Below are positions 1 to 12,473 of a DNA stretch of 64,000 nt, one piece after another. Source of the DNA: Dendrophyllia cribrosa (Eukaryota > Cnidaria > Anthozoa > Scleractinia > Dendrophylliidae). Both the position numbers and the translations under genes were made by a program. The DNA lies in assembly GCA_024195265.1 (NCBI GenBank), contig JAJLRJ010000007.1, forward strand, positions 7,151,058-7,215,057, given 5' to 3'. The notes beneath the pieces are model-generated. The model was not told where the DNA came from. It saw only the letters and a program-made list of their open reading frames with translations, and ran no database searches. Positions within the stretch are counted from its first letter, which is position 1; every line of letters starts with the position of its first letter.

Positions 1-1000
1 CAACAAAACCATGAAAATATATCCCCTATCTAAATGCAAATAATCTTTATGGATGGGGAATGTTGCAACCACTTCCAGTTGGAGATTTTGAGTGGATGGA
101 CGAAGAAGAATTAAAGAATTGGAAAAACATTCCTTGTGTATTGGAAGTTGATTTAGAATATCCAGAAGAACTGCATGATTTACATAATGAATATCCTTTA
201 GCCCCATAAAGATTAGTTATTGATAAAGTTGAAAAACTTGTGCCTAATCTAATGGATAAAAAGAAATATATATTACATGGGAAAAACCTAGCGTTATATG
301 AAAGCCTTGGGCTGATTGTGAAAAAGATTCACAGAGGAATAAAATTCAGAGAAAAAGCTTGGTTGAAAAGCTATATCCTGAAAAATACGAATTTAAGAAT
401 GCAAGCTAAAAATGCTTTTGAAAAAGATTTCTTCAAGTTAATGAACAATTCAGTGTTTGGAAAAACAATGGAAAAATATCAGGAAAAGAGTAGATATCCA
501 TTTGCTGAATGATGAAAAGAAAGCAAGAAAACTTGCATCAAAACCTAACTTCCATCATATGACGATATTTGATGAAACCCTTATTGCATATGAAAAGAAC
601 TCGTTTAAGATTTATTAAACCCATTTATTGTGGAATGTGCATTTTGGATTTATCCAAGTATTTGATGTATGACGTCCATTATAATTACGCCAAAAAGAAA
701 TGGCCAGATGCTAAATTATTATTTACAGATACGGATAGCCTTGTTTATGAAATAGAAACAGAAGATTTCTTTGCAGATATAAAAGATGATGTCGATGAAA
801 TGTTTCATACAAGCGATTTTCCCAAGGACAAATAAAAACAAGAAAGTTATTGGGAAAATGAAGGATGAAGCTGGAGGAAAAATAATAGAAGAATTTGTTG
901 GACTGCGATCAAAGTTGTATAGCTATAAGATGTTTGATGGCAAAGAAAATAAAAATATGTAAAGGCATCACAAAGGCTGTTACCAAAGGAAAGATTAGGC
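1..1000 (+). pseudogene. Protein-primed family B DNA polymerase relic (Polinton/Maverick-like), 5' truncated by window
   Basis: Broken reading blocks at about 1-210, 240-512, 569-835 and 850-960 in more than one frame read as the C-terminal half of a family B DNA polymerase of the protein-primed type. Two hallmarks are visible: the FFKLMNNSVFGK block, corresponding to the conserved K-x3-N-S-x-Y-G motif, and TDTDSLVYE, which carries the Y-x-D-T-D catalytic motif C as FTDTD. After it comes a degraded [10 protein letters not shown]...FVGLRSKLY stretch, as in the C-terminus of this family. In-frame stops (one near 207) and frameshifts make it non-functional. Such polymerases occur in Polinton/Maverick elements and related DNA viruses integrated in invertebrate genomes; which one cannot be decided because no capsid, integrase or terminal repeat is in view. 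Confidence 0.8.
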
Positions 1001-1500
1001 ATGAAGATTATAAAAACTGTTTATATTATTAAACAATAAAAAACAAATGAGAAAAATGAATGTTATCAGAAGCCATAAACATGAAATATTCTCAGAAACA
1101 GTTTATAAAGTGGCATTATCCGAAGATGATGATAAAAGATATATCTGTGAAGATGGAATATCTACCTTTGCTTGGGGGCATAAAGATTTAAAGAATGAGG
1201 GGATGAATACTGAGTAAGTTTACAAGAACTAGATTTCCACCTGAAACAGATTTTGCCGATAAGATTGATGATGATCCCAATAATGAAAACAGAGAACAAA
1301 GTTGTAAAGAATTTTACTTGAAAGGAGGAATGAAACTTCTTCGCAGAATGAAAGCTAAATCACATTCATTTAGTTATTTTTAATAAAAAGGATGCCGGCT
1401 GAAGATTAATTGCAGAGAGCTCTTGATGCTTTATATCCCATGTAGAAATGAGATTTCAGTAAGTAAAACATGTTATATTCGAAAGAAAAGAAAGGAGAAC
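1000..1500 (+). other. Degraded coding-like DNA between polymerase and helicase relics
   Basis: Short + strand blocks are readable, for example KQMRKMNVIRSHKHEIFSET followed by an acidic stretch and RYICEDG near 1040-1170, interrupted by stops. They look like the decayed tail of the polymerase region or of a small neighbouring gene in the same element. No family is recognised. Confidence 0.35.
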
Positions 1501-1515
1501 TCTTAAGAAAAAGCC

Positions 1516-2045
1516 ATGGGAGATCCTGAAAATAAGGAACGTGATCAGTTAGATACTGTAGCTCCGTCTGCTCAACATAGCGATGAGCAGGATATAAGTG
1601 AAGAAACACAATACAGTGAACTGTTTGGTTGTTTTAACCCATGTTGAGATAACAATCACCAAGGGAACAATCTTTTAAGTAATGCTGGAATTTTTTCTAC
1701 AGCAAATGATAATGAAAAGCTGGTAATTAATCGTATGGATGATAACAGTTATAGAGAACTTGTTCAATCTTTTAACAGAGAACAAATGGATTTTTTTTAC
1801 CATATGTTACTCTCTGTTAAAAACGACGAGAAGCAATTGACACTTTTTAAGTAGTGGCGCGGGTTTAGGGAAGGCAACAGTAACACAATGTTTGTATGAG
1901 GCTCTTGATAATAAACCAGGTGAAAATCCAGATGAGTTGAAGGTACTGAAATTTGCTCCAGACACAAGACGAGGACTGCATAACCATTACCAATTACATG
2001 CAAACAAAATTGTCAAAAGAGAAATTGAACTCAAGAAACCACGCA
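1516..2045 (+). pseudogene. Pif1-like helicase N-terminal relic
   Basis: The + strand shows an acidic N-terminal segment, then FNREQMDFFYHMLLSVKNDE, a block typical of the region just before the Walker A motif of Pif1-like ATP-dependent DNA helicases. It is followed, across a stop codon near 1850, by a decayed Walker A segment (SGAGLGKA in place of GGAGVGKS), LYEALDNKPGENPDELKVL and FAP, matching the order of a Pif1 motor domain start. Stops at about 1648 and 1850 and the absence of the later helicase motifs show a truncated relic. It lies just downstream of the polymerase relic on the same strand, so both probably came from one integrated element. Confidence 0.65.
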
Positions 2046-2061
2046 CTCTAACCTAAATGTC

Positions 2062-2388
2062 CAATTGGCCACTCCGAAAAATACCATAATACTCTTTTAT
2101 GTGCAGGCTCAGCCTCGCCGGGGTGTAATTATTCAAGTCTCCTTTGTTAGAATGGCACAATGGAATTCAGAGTACATGTAGGAATGCTAGGACGTAGCAT
2201 TGTGTCTTCGCATACAAATGTGCACCGTATGCAAATTTCTACGAAGTTGAAGCATAGCACGTGCAGTTCGTGCTGAAAACAAAAGAAATTGGAAAAATGA
2301 GGCTTACATCAAGTGACCCAAGTACCACCCAAACCTGCACTTTAAAGAGTATTATGGTATTTTTAATAGTTTCTGGAGTGGGCAATTG
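2062..2388. mobile_element. Small TIR element (MITE-like), about 330 bp
   Basis: Imperfect inverted repeats begin CAATTGGCCACTCC on the left and end GGAGTGGGCAATTG on the right; both arms share AAATACCATAATACTCTTT and GTGCAGG further in, with an 11-bp gap difference. No coding capacity. Target duplication not clear. Confidence 0.65.
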
Positions 2389-2659
2389 CAACATCAAAAA
2401 CAATATTCGGACATAATATGACAGCATTGCATGATGGGCACTTTGATTTCTTTTTCTGATAGAAAAAATGATTTGATAATTGGTGAAAAATTTTCTAAGT
2501 GTCGCTAAAATGGCATCGCTTGTTTACGAAAGGGAAAATTGCGGCGACGAACGACAAAATCCCGTGAAATTGCGAACTTGCAACGTGGTACTACTCGAAA
2601 CTCCGACAGCGACACTCGAACCTCGCGAAATGACAAATAAGGGTCTTTCAAGAATATAA

Positions 2660-3343
2660 TGCACCTATCAATGTAAACCCCGTGGGGAGGGGGGGGGGGG
2701 GGGCAGTGCGGTATGGCGCGCCGTTTGTTTCAACAAGGTGTGGGGATCGGTGGGAGGTTTGATCGAGTACCTTTCTTCGGGGGTCGGGTCATTTGATCGG
2801 CCGCCATTTTTAAACGCGGATAGCCCTGGGGACGAGGTTGGATTTTTATGGAAGAGAGACTGGGACGTACCAAGATGTAGCGCAGCCACCAAGCTTCTCC
2901 TTGGAATGGTGTGTTATTCGGAAATGGTGAGCTTTTGTAATCGATTTTTTAATATCTGCTAGTTCATGGGCCATCGATTGAAGAACGTTGCTACTTTCAA
3001 GTGTGTAGTTGTGGTGGAAGTGAAAAGAGTGGATAGCACCGCGCGCGACTCCGCGCGCGAAGTAAAGACGATAGCTCAGGTGAAGCACCTTCGGTGCCCC
3101 TGTTGAGAATTACTATGCTGGCGACTGGATGCTTGAGCCAAATAAATTCTGTTGGCAGGCCATTTGTGGCGTGGGTTACGACCTCAAAGTTCACTTTACC
3201 TGCAAGTCGTGGGGAATACCGCCTTGGGTGGGGATTTTTAACTACATTTGATCAACGTATGCTTCCCCACCCTCGGGAAATTGACCAAAACTTTACTTCT
3301 GGGTCAAATCCCCACCCCCACGGGGTTTACATTGATAGGTGCA
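2660..3343. mobile_element. TIR element with TAA flanks, 684 bp
   Basis: The first 28 bp, starting TGCACCTATCAATGTAAACC, are the perfect reverse complement of the last 28 bp. Both ends are flanked by TAA, which would fit a 3-bp target duplication of the PIF/Harbinger type, though the TIR itself is not diagnostic. A run of G occupies about 2688-2703. Internal open frames are short and low-complexity, so this is a non-autonomous element. Confidence 0.7.
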
Positions 3344-3905
3344 TAACTTACCTGTGAACAGGCCTCCCGGCCTCCTCCCGGTTGGGGATGGCGTGAATAG
3401 AAAGGCTGTGGAGAAGCGGGAAACTGGGGATCAACCAACCAGGCTAGAATCTAAAAGATTACGCATCGATTGTACCTTTCTTCGAGTACACCGGTGCTAT
3501 TGAACTTTTTTCGAAGCCAACTGTAAACATTAAAGCTAAAATTAGGCTTGTGACGCTGTCCTCTCTTGGTCTAAGTTAATGCTATTTCCAACTAGCACTT
3601 TCCATGGAGATCTACATCATTAAGTCGGTTTTGAAGATGGCGTTACCTTGTCTAGACATCATATTAAACAAAGCCCATGCATTTGAATGTCCTCTGTTTA
3701 TTATCAAGCCTTCTAGCGTGAAAGCTTCATTCATTGGTCTAACAAAGGATATTCGATATCAGAACTGTCTCGTGTTACGTGTTCACAAGCGCTAATCAAG
3801 GGTTCCCAGATCTGTGGATCGCTCTACGGCTGAGTAGGTCTATTCCTTGGTGTAGTGTGCTGCTAGCATTTTGCGCCTTTAAAGACCTTTTCAGGCGCCT
3901 TAAAC
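3344..3905 (+). promoter_or_regulatory. Presumed promoter and 5' UTR of the collagen gene
   Basis: This stretch lies directly before the first coding exon and shows no coding or repeat signal. The start codon context is AAACATGGC, with G at +4. The 30 bp before the ATG contain AGGCGCC and TTTAAAG near 3877, which might be part of a core promoter, but no convincing TATA box or transcription start can be placed by eye. Upstream non-coding exons cannot be excluded. Confidence 0.35.
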
Positions 3906-4011
3906 ATGGCGTTCTCTGTCTTACCTACGGTCGTCGTATTTTCCGTGTTCCTGCTATTCGCTCACGCACAACACGGCGGGATGGGCGGTGGAGGAGCTTC
4001 TGGAGATAATA
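3906..4011 (+). CDS. Collagen exon 1: signal peptide
   Basis: Encodes [20 protein letters not shown] followed by [15 protein letters not shown]. The hydrophobic core and the AHA|Q boundary are a clear secretory signal peptide with a likely cleavage after AHA. The donor is ATA|GTAAGT. The exon has 106 nt and ends in phase 1, joining exon 2 through an AGA codon. The short Gly-rich stretch after the signal peptide is not collagenous. Confidence 0.85.
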
Positions 4012-7000
4012 GTAAGTCTGTTGAATCGTGTCTTTGTCTTCGATTAATCGCGAGCCGCCTTTTCCTTACTTCTCCAAATATCACGCTCTTTTTACGAAAA
4101 TTAACCCACTATATTTGAATCATCTTAATTTACTAGCGCTTTGTATGAAAGCGTGTGGCGGCCTGGTTTCGCCTAGCGTACCTGAACTATCACGATTATG
4201 CGAAATTGGGGTGGAATTCTCCCGCTTGTTTGCGCATTCAGTGCTGGTTGGTTTGTTAAAGCATGCGATTTTATTTCGGTATCAGAGGCGTAAAATAATT
4301 TATTATATAAATTACATTTACTGAGCAAATGTAGTCTATCGTGTCAATTTGCAGCTCCGAAACGTAAAAGTTTCTCTTCGGATATCGCGCTATATATTTC
4401 CATGTTGCATAAAGAGGAGTTACCTTATGACTCATATATGTTACGCACAATTACTGCGTTCGTGTTAGGAGGAACACAAAATCCCTGTGCATATATAATG
4501 TTTCCCAATACGATCTTTTATAAAGTGGAATACATGCAATATAAGGGTATACACGTGTAAAAAAATATTTGCACTCTTGCTTGCAAGGATCTTTGATCTG
4601 ACTTAAACAATACCCCTTTGTGACTTGTCAACTTTCATCAATATGGTTTTACTTTTTCTTGGAGTCTGTTTGCGAGAAAATATGGGCAAATTTCTCATAG
4701 AGATGTCTTTATTTATTACCTAGTTCGACCATATTAATAATATTTTTTATTTAAGGCTAAGATTAAATGATCTTAAATAAACAAACCATTTTTCGTCGTC
4801 AGGATTTTGAGCAGAGGTAAGGTACGCCAGGAATGTCATTATCCGGGATTTCTGTGAAGTGATTCGTCACGATATCGTCTGCGTGACAACTGCTCTTTTC
4901 AAGCGGACTCTTCCACAATTTTTGATACGAAGCGTACTATTTCTATTTGTCAGTTTTCCTATACATATGAAAAATGAGGATCGCAGAGGTTGGTTAGAAA
5001 ATGCCAATCTCTCAAAGAGTTAAAATGGAAATTTATGCGTTGAAGAAAAAATCGCGCATGTATTTTGGCGCTTCTTGCCAGCCATGTGATCATGGGGATC
5101 ATGAATGAATGACCTTTCGGCGCCAGCCTGTGAAAGAATGTTTGTTGTAAAGGTAAGGAGAACTGCATTGTTTTGTTTCAGGTGTCGCTACATTACCGGT
5201 TACCTTTTCTCAAGATAGATGATACCTTCAACTGGTAAATTGGAAAGTGTGTGTATTGAATAAAACACGGGTCGACCCTGCGCAGCGTTTATTTAGAAAG
5301 GGAAATTGTTGGTTTTCATGCACGCACGAACGTTCTGTGTCACCAGTTTAGCTTATAACAATAACCCGCAAATAATATTATATTTTGTACTTTGGGATGC
5401 TTAAAATAATTGCATCATAGACTGACTTGGCTTTGTTAACTAGCAAGTACGCGAGTGATCCAGTCAAATGTAGCTAGCCGATTAACAATTTTTCCCTTGT
5501 CAAGTTAGGCCCGGTTCAGACGCCGAACTTTTCATGAGCCGAACTTAAAGGGATGGTTTCACGGTTCGGCGCATGTGCACAAGTTAAAATGCTTTATTCG
5601 CTTTCTTACCAATTTTATCGGTTAAAAAAACCACTCACATTTAATCACGTACTATAATTAGTCCAAACAAAGCGAAGGATGACCAAAATTCACAGAAAAT
5701 TTCAACGGATTACACCGACAAAGTCAACACTGAATAAAACCTTTGACCCGAAGGATTTATTCTACGCTCTGGTGGCTTTCATGGCGTACATGGGTATGTA
5801 TAATTATCCATTCAATCAGCTGAATGACCGCGACATTGTCACGGGGAAAATTTTCCGCCAGAGTTATCTACTCGCTTCCGATTGGTCTAAATAATGAAAT
5901 TAAATTATGGGTTACGTCATAGCTTACACATATGCAAAGCGTGAAACCCTCCCTTTAATTCGAATTTGGACCGACCCAAATTAACAAAAGTACGCTTGTT
6001 GATTCAGACGCCGACCTTAATTAGCCGAACTTAATCCTGTTTAAGAGAAATAAATCGAAAGGTCAGCGATTTTCAGGCAAAGTGTAAACATGGCGAGAAC
6101 AAGCACCAGTCGTCCCATATAAAATAAGTTATAATAATTCATGCATTAGGTTCGGCTCATGAAAAGTTTGGCATCTAAATCAAAGCCGTTCCAAAGCCGA
6201 AATTCCAGGCTGAGCCGTTCCAAATTCAAATAGCCGTTCTTAACTGATTCAGACGCCGAACTTTTCATGTACTTAATTCAAGGTATTAGGTTCGGCTCAT
6301 GAAAAGTTTTGGCGTCTGAACCGGGCCTTTGGCCCGGTTGAAATGTCGAACTTCACATGTGCCGAACCTAATGCAAATGAGCAAGAACAATGGATATTGC
6401 TCATTTGCATTAGGTTCGGCACATGTGAAGTTCGACGTTTGAACCGGGCCTAAAGGTGCGTTCCTTTGATATGATCGGGATCCGGATCATCCCAAAGGAA
6501 CGCACCCTTAGTCGTTGAAATCTTTACTTAAACACGAAGACGCGCTATAAAAGGAATAGCTCCGCCCCTGTTTAAGCACGAGTGAGCTAATTTTCATTGT
6601 TTTTATTCTGAAATTAGCGCCATAAAAGTTCGAAATTCTCAAAGAAATTCCAAGGATACAAACCTCAACAAATTCTTCCATTGTGTTGAAAATGTTATGG
6701 GGTTTGCCAAAAGCGACTAGTACAAACAAAGGCTAGTGAACCACACAGACAGATTGCTCAAAAGCTGTCGTTATTCTCCACAAATTTTCACAGAGGTCCG
6801 TATGCAATGGCGGTTGATTCTGATGTACCTAAGGTACGTCGCTCCTTTTACATATTGCGTCTTAGTGTGTAAGCTTATTTCAGACTGAAACAGTAACTTG
6901 CAGTCGAGTTTTAAAGAGAATCGAGAAATCATTATTCAGCCCGGGCCAAACGAAAGAGTTCACTCTCGTCAACTCTCGTTTGGCCATTGATTGATAGAAC

Positions 7001-10000
7001 TGTGCGCTCGCGCCCATTTCCCTGTTCGAAATACAAAATCTTATATCTTCATCATTGTTTTTGCCCAATTCTTTGTTACCCAAATATTGACAATATTGTA
7101 ATGCGCCCCCCTCCCCCCCCGTCCCAGGCATTTGAACTTTTGAAGATCAACTTGTTCAAATTCCCACCCCCTTGGGCCAAAATTCAAATACCCCACCCTT
7201 GCGCTGGATTTGACTGTCAAATGCCCCTCCTAAAGACAAAATGTTTTTTTAGTGAGAATAAAAAATACACTTCATTTTTGGTGGAGCTGTTGGGTTTTGA
7301 ACACATCGCTAGCAAGCATCATTCCACAAGGTGAAAATGTATTATTCTAAATGCATTTTATAGCAACTGACAAATGTTTCCTTAACAAATTTTTGTTTGA
7401 GAGAAGTTGTTCATTTTACAGTGTTTTTTTTTCCTTTCAATCAATGGCTGTTCAAGCTCTGCGGACATTTGATAGACTGGCAATACAGTCAGCCACCTTG
7501 ACTTTGAAATCTACGCATTGAACAGCAATTGAAGCTATATTTTAAAAATCTACGATTTATGAATATTTAATATATTTAACTATTCAAACATAGCTTCAGA
7601 AACACTGAAAAGCTTTGTCAACCTATTCTTCACTGCGATTCACTAACTTGAAAACAATATTTTTTTCAACCTATTCTATTTTTTTTCAACCTATTCTTCA
7701 CTGCGATTCACTAACTTGAAAACAATATTTTTTTCCTTTAAATTGCTCCATGTTGAATCTGAACCGCTACCACATGTGTTTGATAGGCACCGGCCAAAAA
7801 AGATATTTTGAACTTGACACTTTCGGTTCAAATTCCCCACACCACCCAGGCAAAGTCAAATTCTCCACCCCCAGGATCTTCTTTGTCTTCTTCATGCACA
7901 TATCACATGTTTCATGGCGCTTTACATACCCTTATGAGAATGAGATCAGATGTCAGCTTGTGAAGATGCCTCAGGCAGCTGCTATCGGTCCATTGTGGAT
8001 GTCATCTCCCCCAACCCACCCATGAACAATGTATGGCACTAAGGGTGATCACAGCCAGGGTTTTGTTACGTCTTCTGTGGTTCTTTTACATCCCCATCGG
8101 AGACAGGACCACAATTTCTACGTGGTCATCCGAGCCACGTGAAGGTCTAATCATTTGCAGATAAAATAGCAAAGGCAGGACCTTATTTCACTTATTAAGA
8201 GTGAAGTAAAGGACTCGCACAATATCTGTCAAAGAAAAGAATCAAAAAGCTGTAAATACTCTAGTGTGAATAAAAGTGTCAAAACTCATCTGTTTCTTGC
8301 TTCTGGGAGGCTCATGGAGGCCTTTTTGGGGCATGTTCCTACACAACAGTCAAACCCACAAGTGTAGCATACTTTATCCTTGGTTTTCACATGATGTCAT
8401 AAAAATTCAAAAATCTAAATTATACATCCTACAAAGCCGTTTCTAACATGGATACCAGTGTTATAATCTTTCACAAAAAGTTTTAGGTTTTAACAATGTT
8501 TTGCTTCTGATTAACAAAGGTTTTAAATATTATGTCACGCAATATTCATCACGCCATTTCCGATAAGCCGTGAAAATAAACAAAATTGAATCAGCTGAAA
8601 GTTATTTTTTGCATTATAAGTGCGTATAAGCTGATTTAATGGAACTTATAGCGAATACAATGTTTTTTGATTTGAGTTTTGGTGAAAGATGCATGGTTGC
8701 TCCATACATTTCTTTATACTAAAAATGTCTAATACTCATTCGCCTATAACTCTTGAACAAAATGCTCTTGCGCTTCAAAATTTGACCCAGATGTGTAGTT
8801 TTAAACTCTCTACAATTCCATGAACATTTTGGGATCAAAATGTGTTGTTTAATGCTTCCAAATTTTGATATGACGTAAGTGAAAACCAAGAATAGATACA
8901 GATAAAAATTATTGAAATTTGGCCAACCTTCACTTCGAGACCAGTTTGAAATCTTAGCAAAAAATCTGTCAGTTTTAATCCTTAGCCAGTGCTTTTAAAC
9001 CTCACCACATTCAAAGAATAATCAAACACTCAGCTTTCTGTGTGGTTTATACATGTACCTGCCAACTTTTTCCGAGTGATAGGCGTGAGAATTGTTTGAT
9101 CATGGGAGTTCCAGGATTTCCGAAGGCGACCCGACCAAATCTGAAGACAACCCAATCTGTTCTGAAGATGTCCAAAGTTGTAGTCGGAAGATGTTCCAAA
9201 AAATTCAGAAGTTTCCATGGATCTCAGACCTCCTCCAGCTGTAATTGTAATGTTCAGAACGATAAAAACCTACTAAAAAGTGTTATATTTTTATGAACGT
9301 AACCATATTTTTAATTGGATCATGCGATCAGTTAAGACTGATAGCTCAAATATGTAAGTCAGGCGTGAGAAATTGCTCCATAATGAGTAGGTGTGAGATC
9401 GGAGTTTTGGACTCGCAGGCGTGAGACTTGGCAGGTATGGCCCTCCAAAGTTTGGCTTTTCAAAATTCCTACCGCGTTTTAAAAGGCTGGGACCGAGTGA
9501 CGTCACAGAAGTATGTTCCCCATGGCGTCATATGGTGTTATCTCAGTCAAGATACCCGGCAGTGTGAAATTTTTACAGAATTTACACGAAATATCTTGTT
9601 TAATACTTCTGAGAATAGTCAATCTTTGTTTAGAAATATCGAGCGATTCCAAATATTATCTTGGCTTTGAACTTATTTAGAAGTTGTCGAGCTTGGGCAC
9701 ACTATAAAATCTTGATGGTTTTGATTTGTGCTGACTCACCAAGTCAACTCTCAGGGGAATATGTCCACAAAAATTATCACTGAAACCTCTCGAGAGGTAA
9801 TAACCTTTGTTCAGAAATGCCAAGCGATTCTAAATGATGTTTTCGTTTTGTAATGGTCAAATTCTCCGAGCTAGGGCATACTATAGAATTTCGACTGACG
9901 GGCATGGTTCTCAAAATACTAGATACCCGGCAGTCTGAAATTCTTACCATTTTTCCACAAAAATTTTTTATTTGAACCTGCTGAGAGTACTCGACTTCTG

Positions 10001-12442
10001 TGTATAAATACCAAGCGACTTCTGAACATTGAATTGTAATGAATTGTACACTTCGCCCTGGCATGGATACACATATTAATAAATAATAAATACAACAGTA
10101 TGCGGTGGCGGAAATCTGCCCTGGGTCGTCTCACATCTTTACATCTTCACATCTTTTCACATTCATAGACACATCAATCATGGAAAAGAAAAATCGATAT
10201 CAAAAAGCTTTTTTGATATCGTTTTTCAGAACACCATGTAAATTCCATCAAGCAAATAGAAAAAAAATCTGTCATATACATTTTAAAGTGCCTATATCCC
10301 TATATTTTCAGAATCAACTCTATACACACATTGAATAGTTAAATGGTGAAATATTTCTTGTTTTGACGTTATTGACGTTGTTTTCACGTTATTGAGTTAT
10401 AGATATTTGAATTTACAAAATGCTTATTAGATGATGTCAACCCGGGACTTTGCCATTTACAGCAGTTTACAGCTTAAGGATAATTAATTTAAGAAATACT
10501 AAAAATAAACTTAAAATCAATTGATTCGCAAAAAATATTACTTGGAGGTGAAAACAAGTCGTCGTATAATAAATGATTCCCGGGTGACATCATCTAATTT
10601 GCGTTTTGTAAATTCATATCTCTATATACAGTAACTTAATAACGTGATGTTCAAAACAAGAAATATTTCACCATTTAACTTTTCAATGTGTTGAGAGTTG
10701 ATTCTGAAGATATGTATTTAAGGGTTATAGGCACTTTAAACTAATTAAACACCTTGGTATTTTCTTTTGGATTAGGCTATGTTCACACTTGGTGCCCGAG
10801 CACGGTGCTTGAGTACGATTATCGCTGGGCACTAATGTGAACACACCTTTTTTTCAAGTACCCACGCCAACCCATGCCCGAGTACAAGGTCGAGACCTTG
10901 TACTCGGGCATTTAAGTGGGTACCGATTCCCAATGTGCACACGTTTTGCATTAGTTCCAAGGCACTACACTCACAAACCACTGCTTTGCGCATCCACAAT
11001 TCCTTGGTACACTCAGAATGTGCACATGTTGATATCTTGGGTACCCAGTGTCTGAACGCAGCACCATTTTGTGCCGGTACCCAGGGACTAGTGCTTGGGC
11101 ACCAAGTGTGAACATAGCCTTTTATGTACTGTTAATCGTTTCCAAAATGTTTTTCAGGACCAGGCAAATGTCCAGTCTTTGACGCTCCAGCTGAATGCCC
11201 AGCGGAACCAGAAAACTATTGTTCGAGGGACAGTGATTGTCCTGATGCGGGTTTGAAGTGTTGTAACACTGGATGTGAACTTGACTGTGTAGGTACGTCA
11301 GAAAACCACAAATTTATTAGTTTTAACAAAATTCAAAATAAACCCTGATTCAAGTTGAATTTATTTCAAACTAATACATTTAATTTAATTTATTCAAACA
11401 AGCCAATAAATATTTTGTCTTCCTTACTTTACTACGGTTACATGTATAATTTTAAAAAGCGTTCGGCTATTAAAAAAGCGCTGTTTGAGAAGCAGTTTTC
11501 AATTGGGCATCAAAAGTACTGTAATTTATGATTGATTTGGTTTTGCATTGTTATCGCGTTCGAAGAACGCAATCCTAATTTTGTGTTGGTTGTCCTGTGG
11601 TTTATGTGCAGTAATATTTGAGATTTTTTGGTGGGCGGTCTTCCAAATGGCCTCCCCTATTGTTTTCTTTCAGGGGCTCATTTCCGCTGGAAATTCCTTC
11701 GAATGCGTCTCCATAATCTGTGATTACTGCTAGTAACATAACATAACATAACATAACATAACATACTTTATTTAAGGTGGATATACATTTAGCTTGAGAG
11801 CTAGTTTACAGGTATTCCTTTGTGATTAGCTAAAAAATCTTGAGCCACTTTACTCTCATGCATTTTCATGTGCATGGTGGTGGCAACATGTGTTTCCTAC
11901 GAGTTCTAATTGGTTTATTGGATTGGCTGTGTCTGTTGTGATTGGCCAGTCCAGAATGATTACATTAGTTTTGGTTTTAAAGGGGTTTTCAATTGAGTGT
12001 CGTAAAACAAAAACAAAAGTAACAAGAGGCTTCAAGCAGCCTATACTCATGCACATGCATAAGAAAGTTTTATGATATATTTTAAACATGATAAGAAGAT
12101 GTGCGACATGGAGAAGAGTTACTCCTTTCATTCAATCATCATTCCTGCAAACCACGTTGTTTACTATTAAATGTTTTGTAAATGAAGGCTGTACCACAAT
12201 GAAGCCAGTGATTCTTCTAAGTGTTATATATAGCTAACGTGAACATTATTTAGTAATTAAGTAGGGTGGTAGGAGATGCTGTCGTGACACTTTAGTAACA
12301 CTGTTTTACTGGAAGTGAGAGTAGCCGGAAGTCACTAAACAGGAAGTGTAGAAGGCAAAGCTTTGAACCAGAAGTGCAAAATTTAAAATATGCGTGCATA
12401 AATTTGCATGCCAAATCGTGACACAAATAATAACAATAATAA

Positions 12443-12473
<31 letters not shown>

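Noticed and set aside
2668..3357. Overlapping 74-87 aa open frames on both strands
   Set aside because: They cover a TIR element with G-rich tracts and show proline/glycine low complexity only.
5679..5894. 71-aa open frame as a host or transposon gene
   Set aside because: It sits inside a non-autonomous TTAA element, has no recognisable domain and no splice or promoter context.
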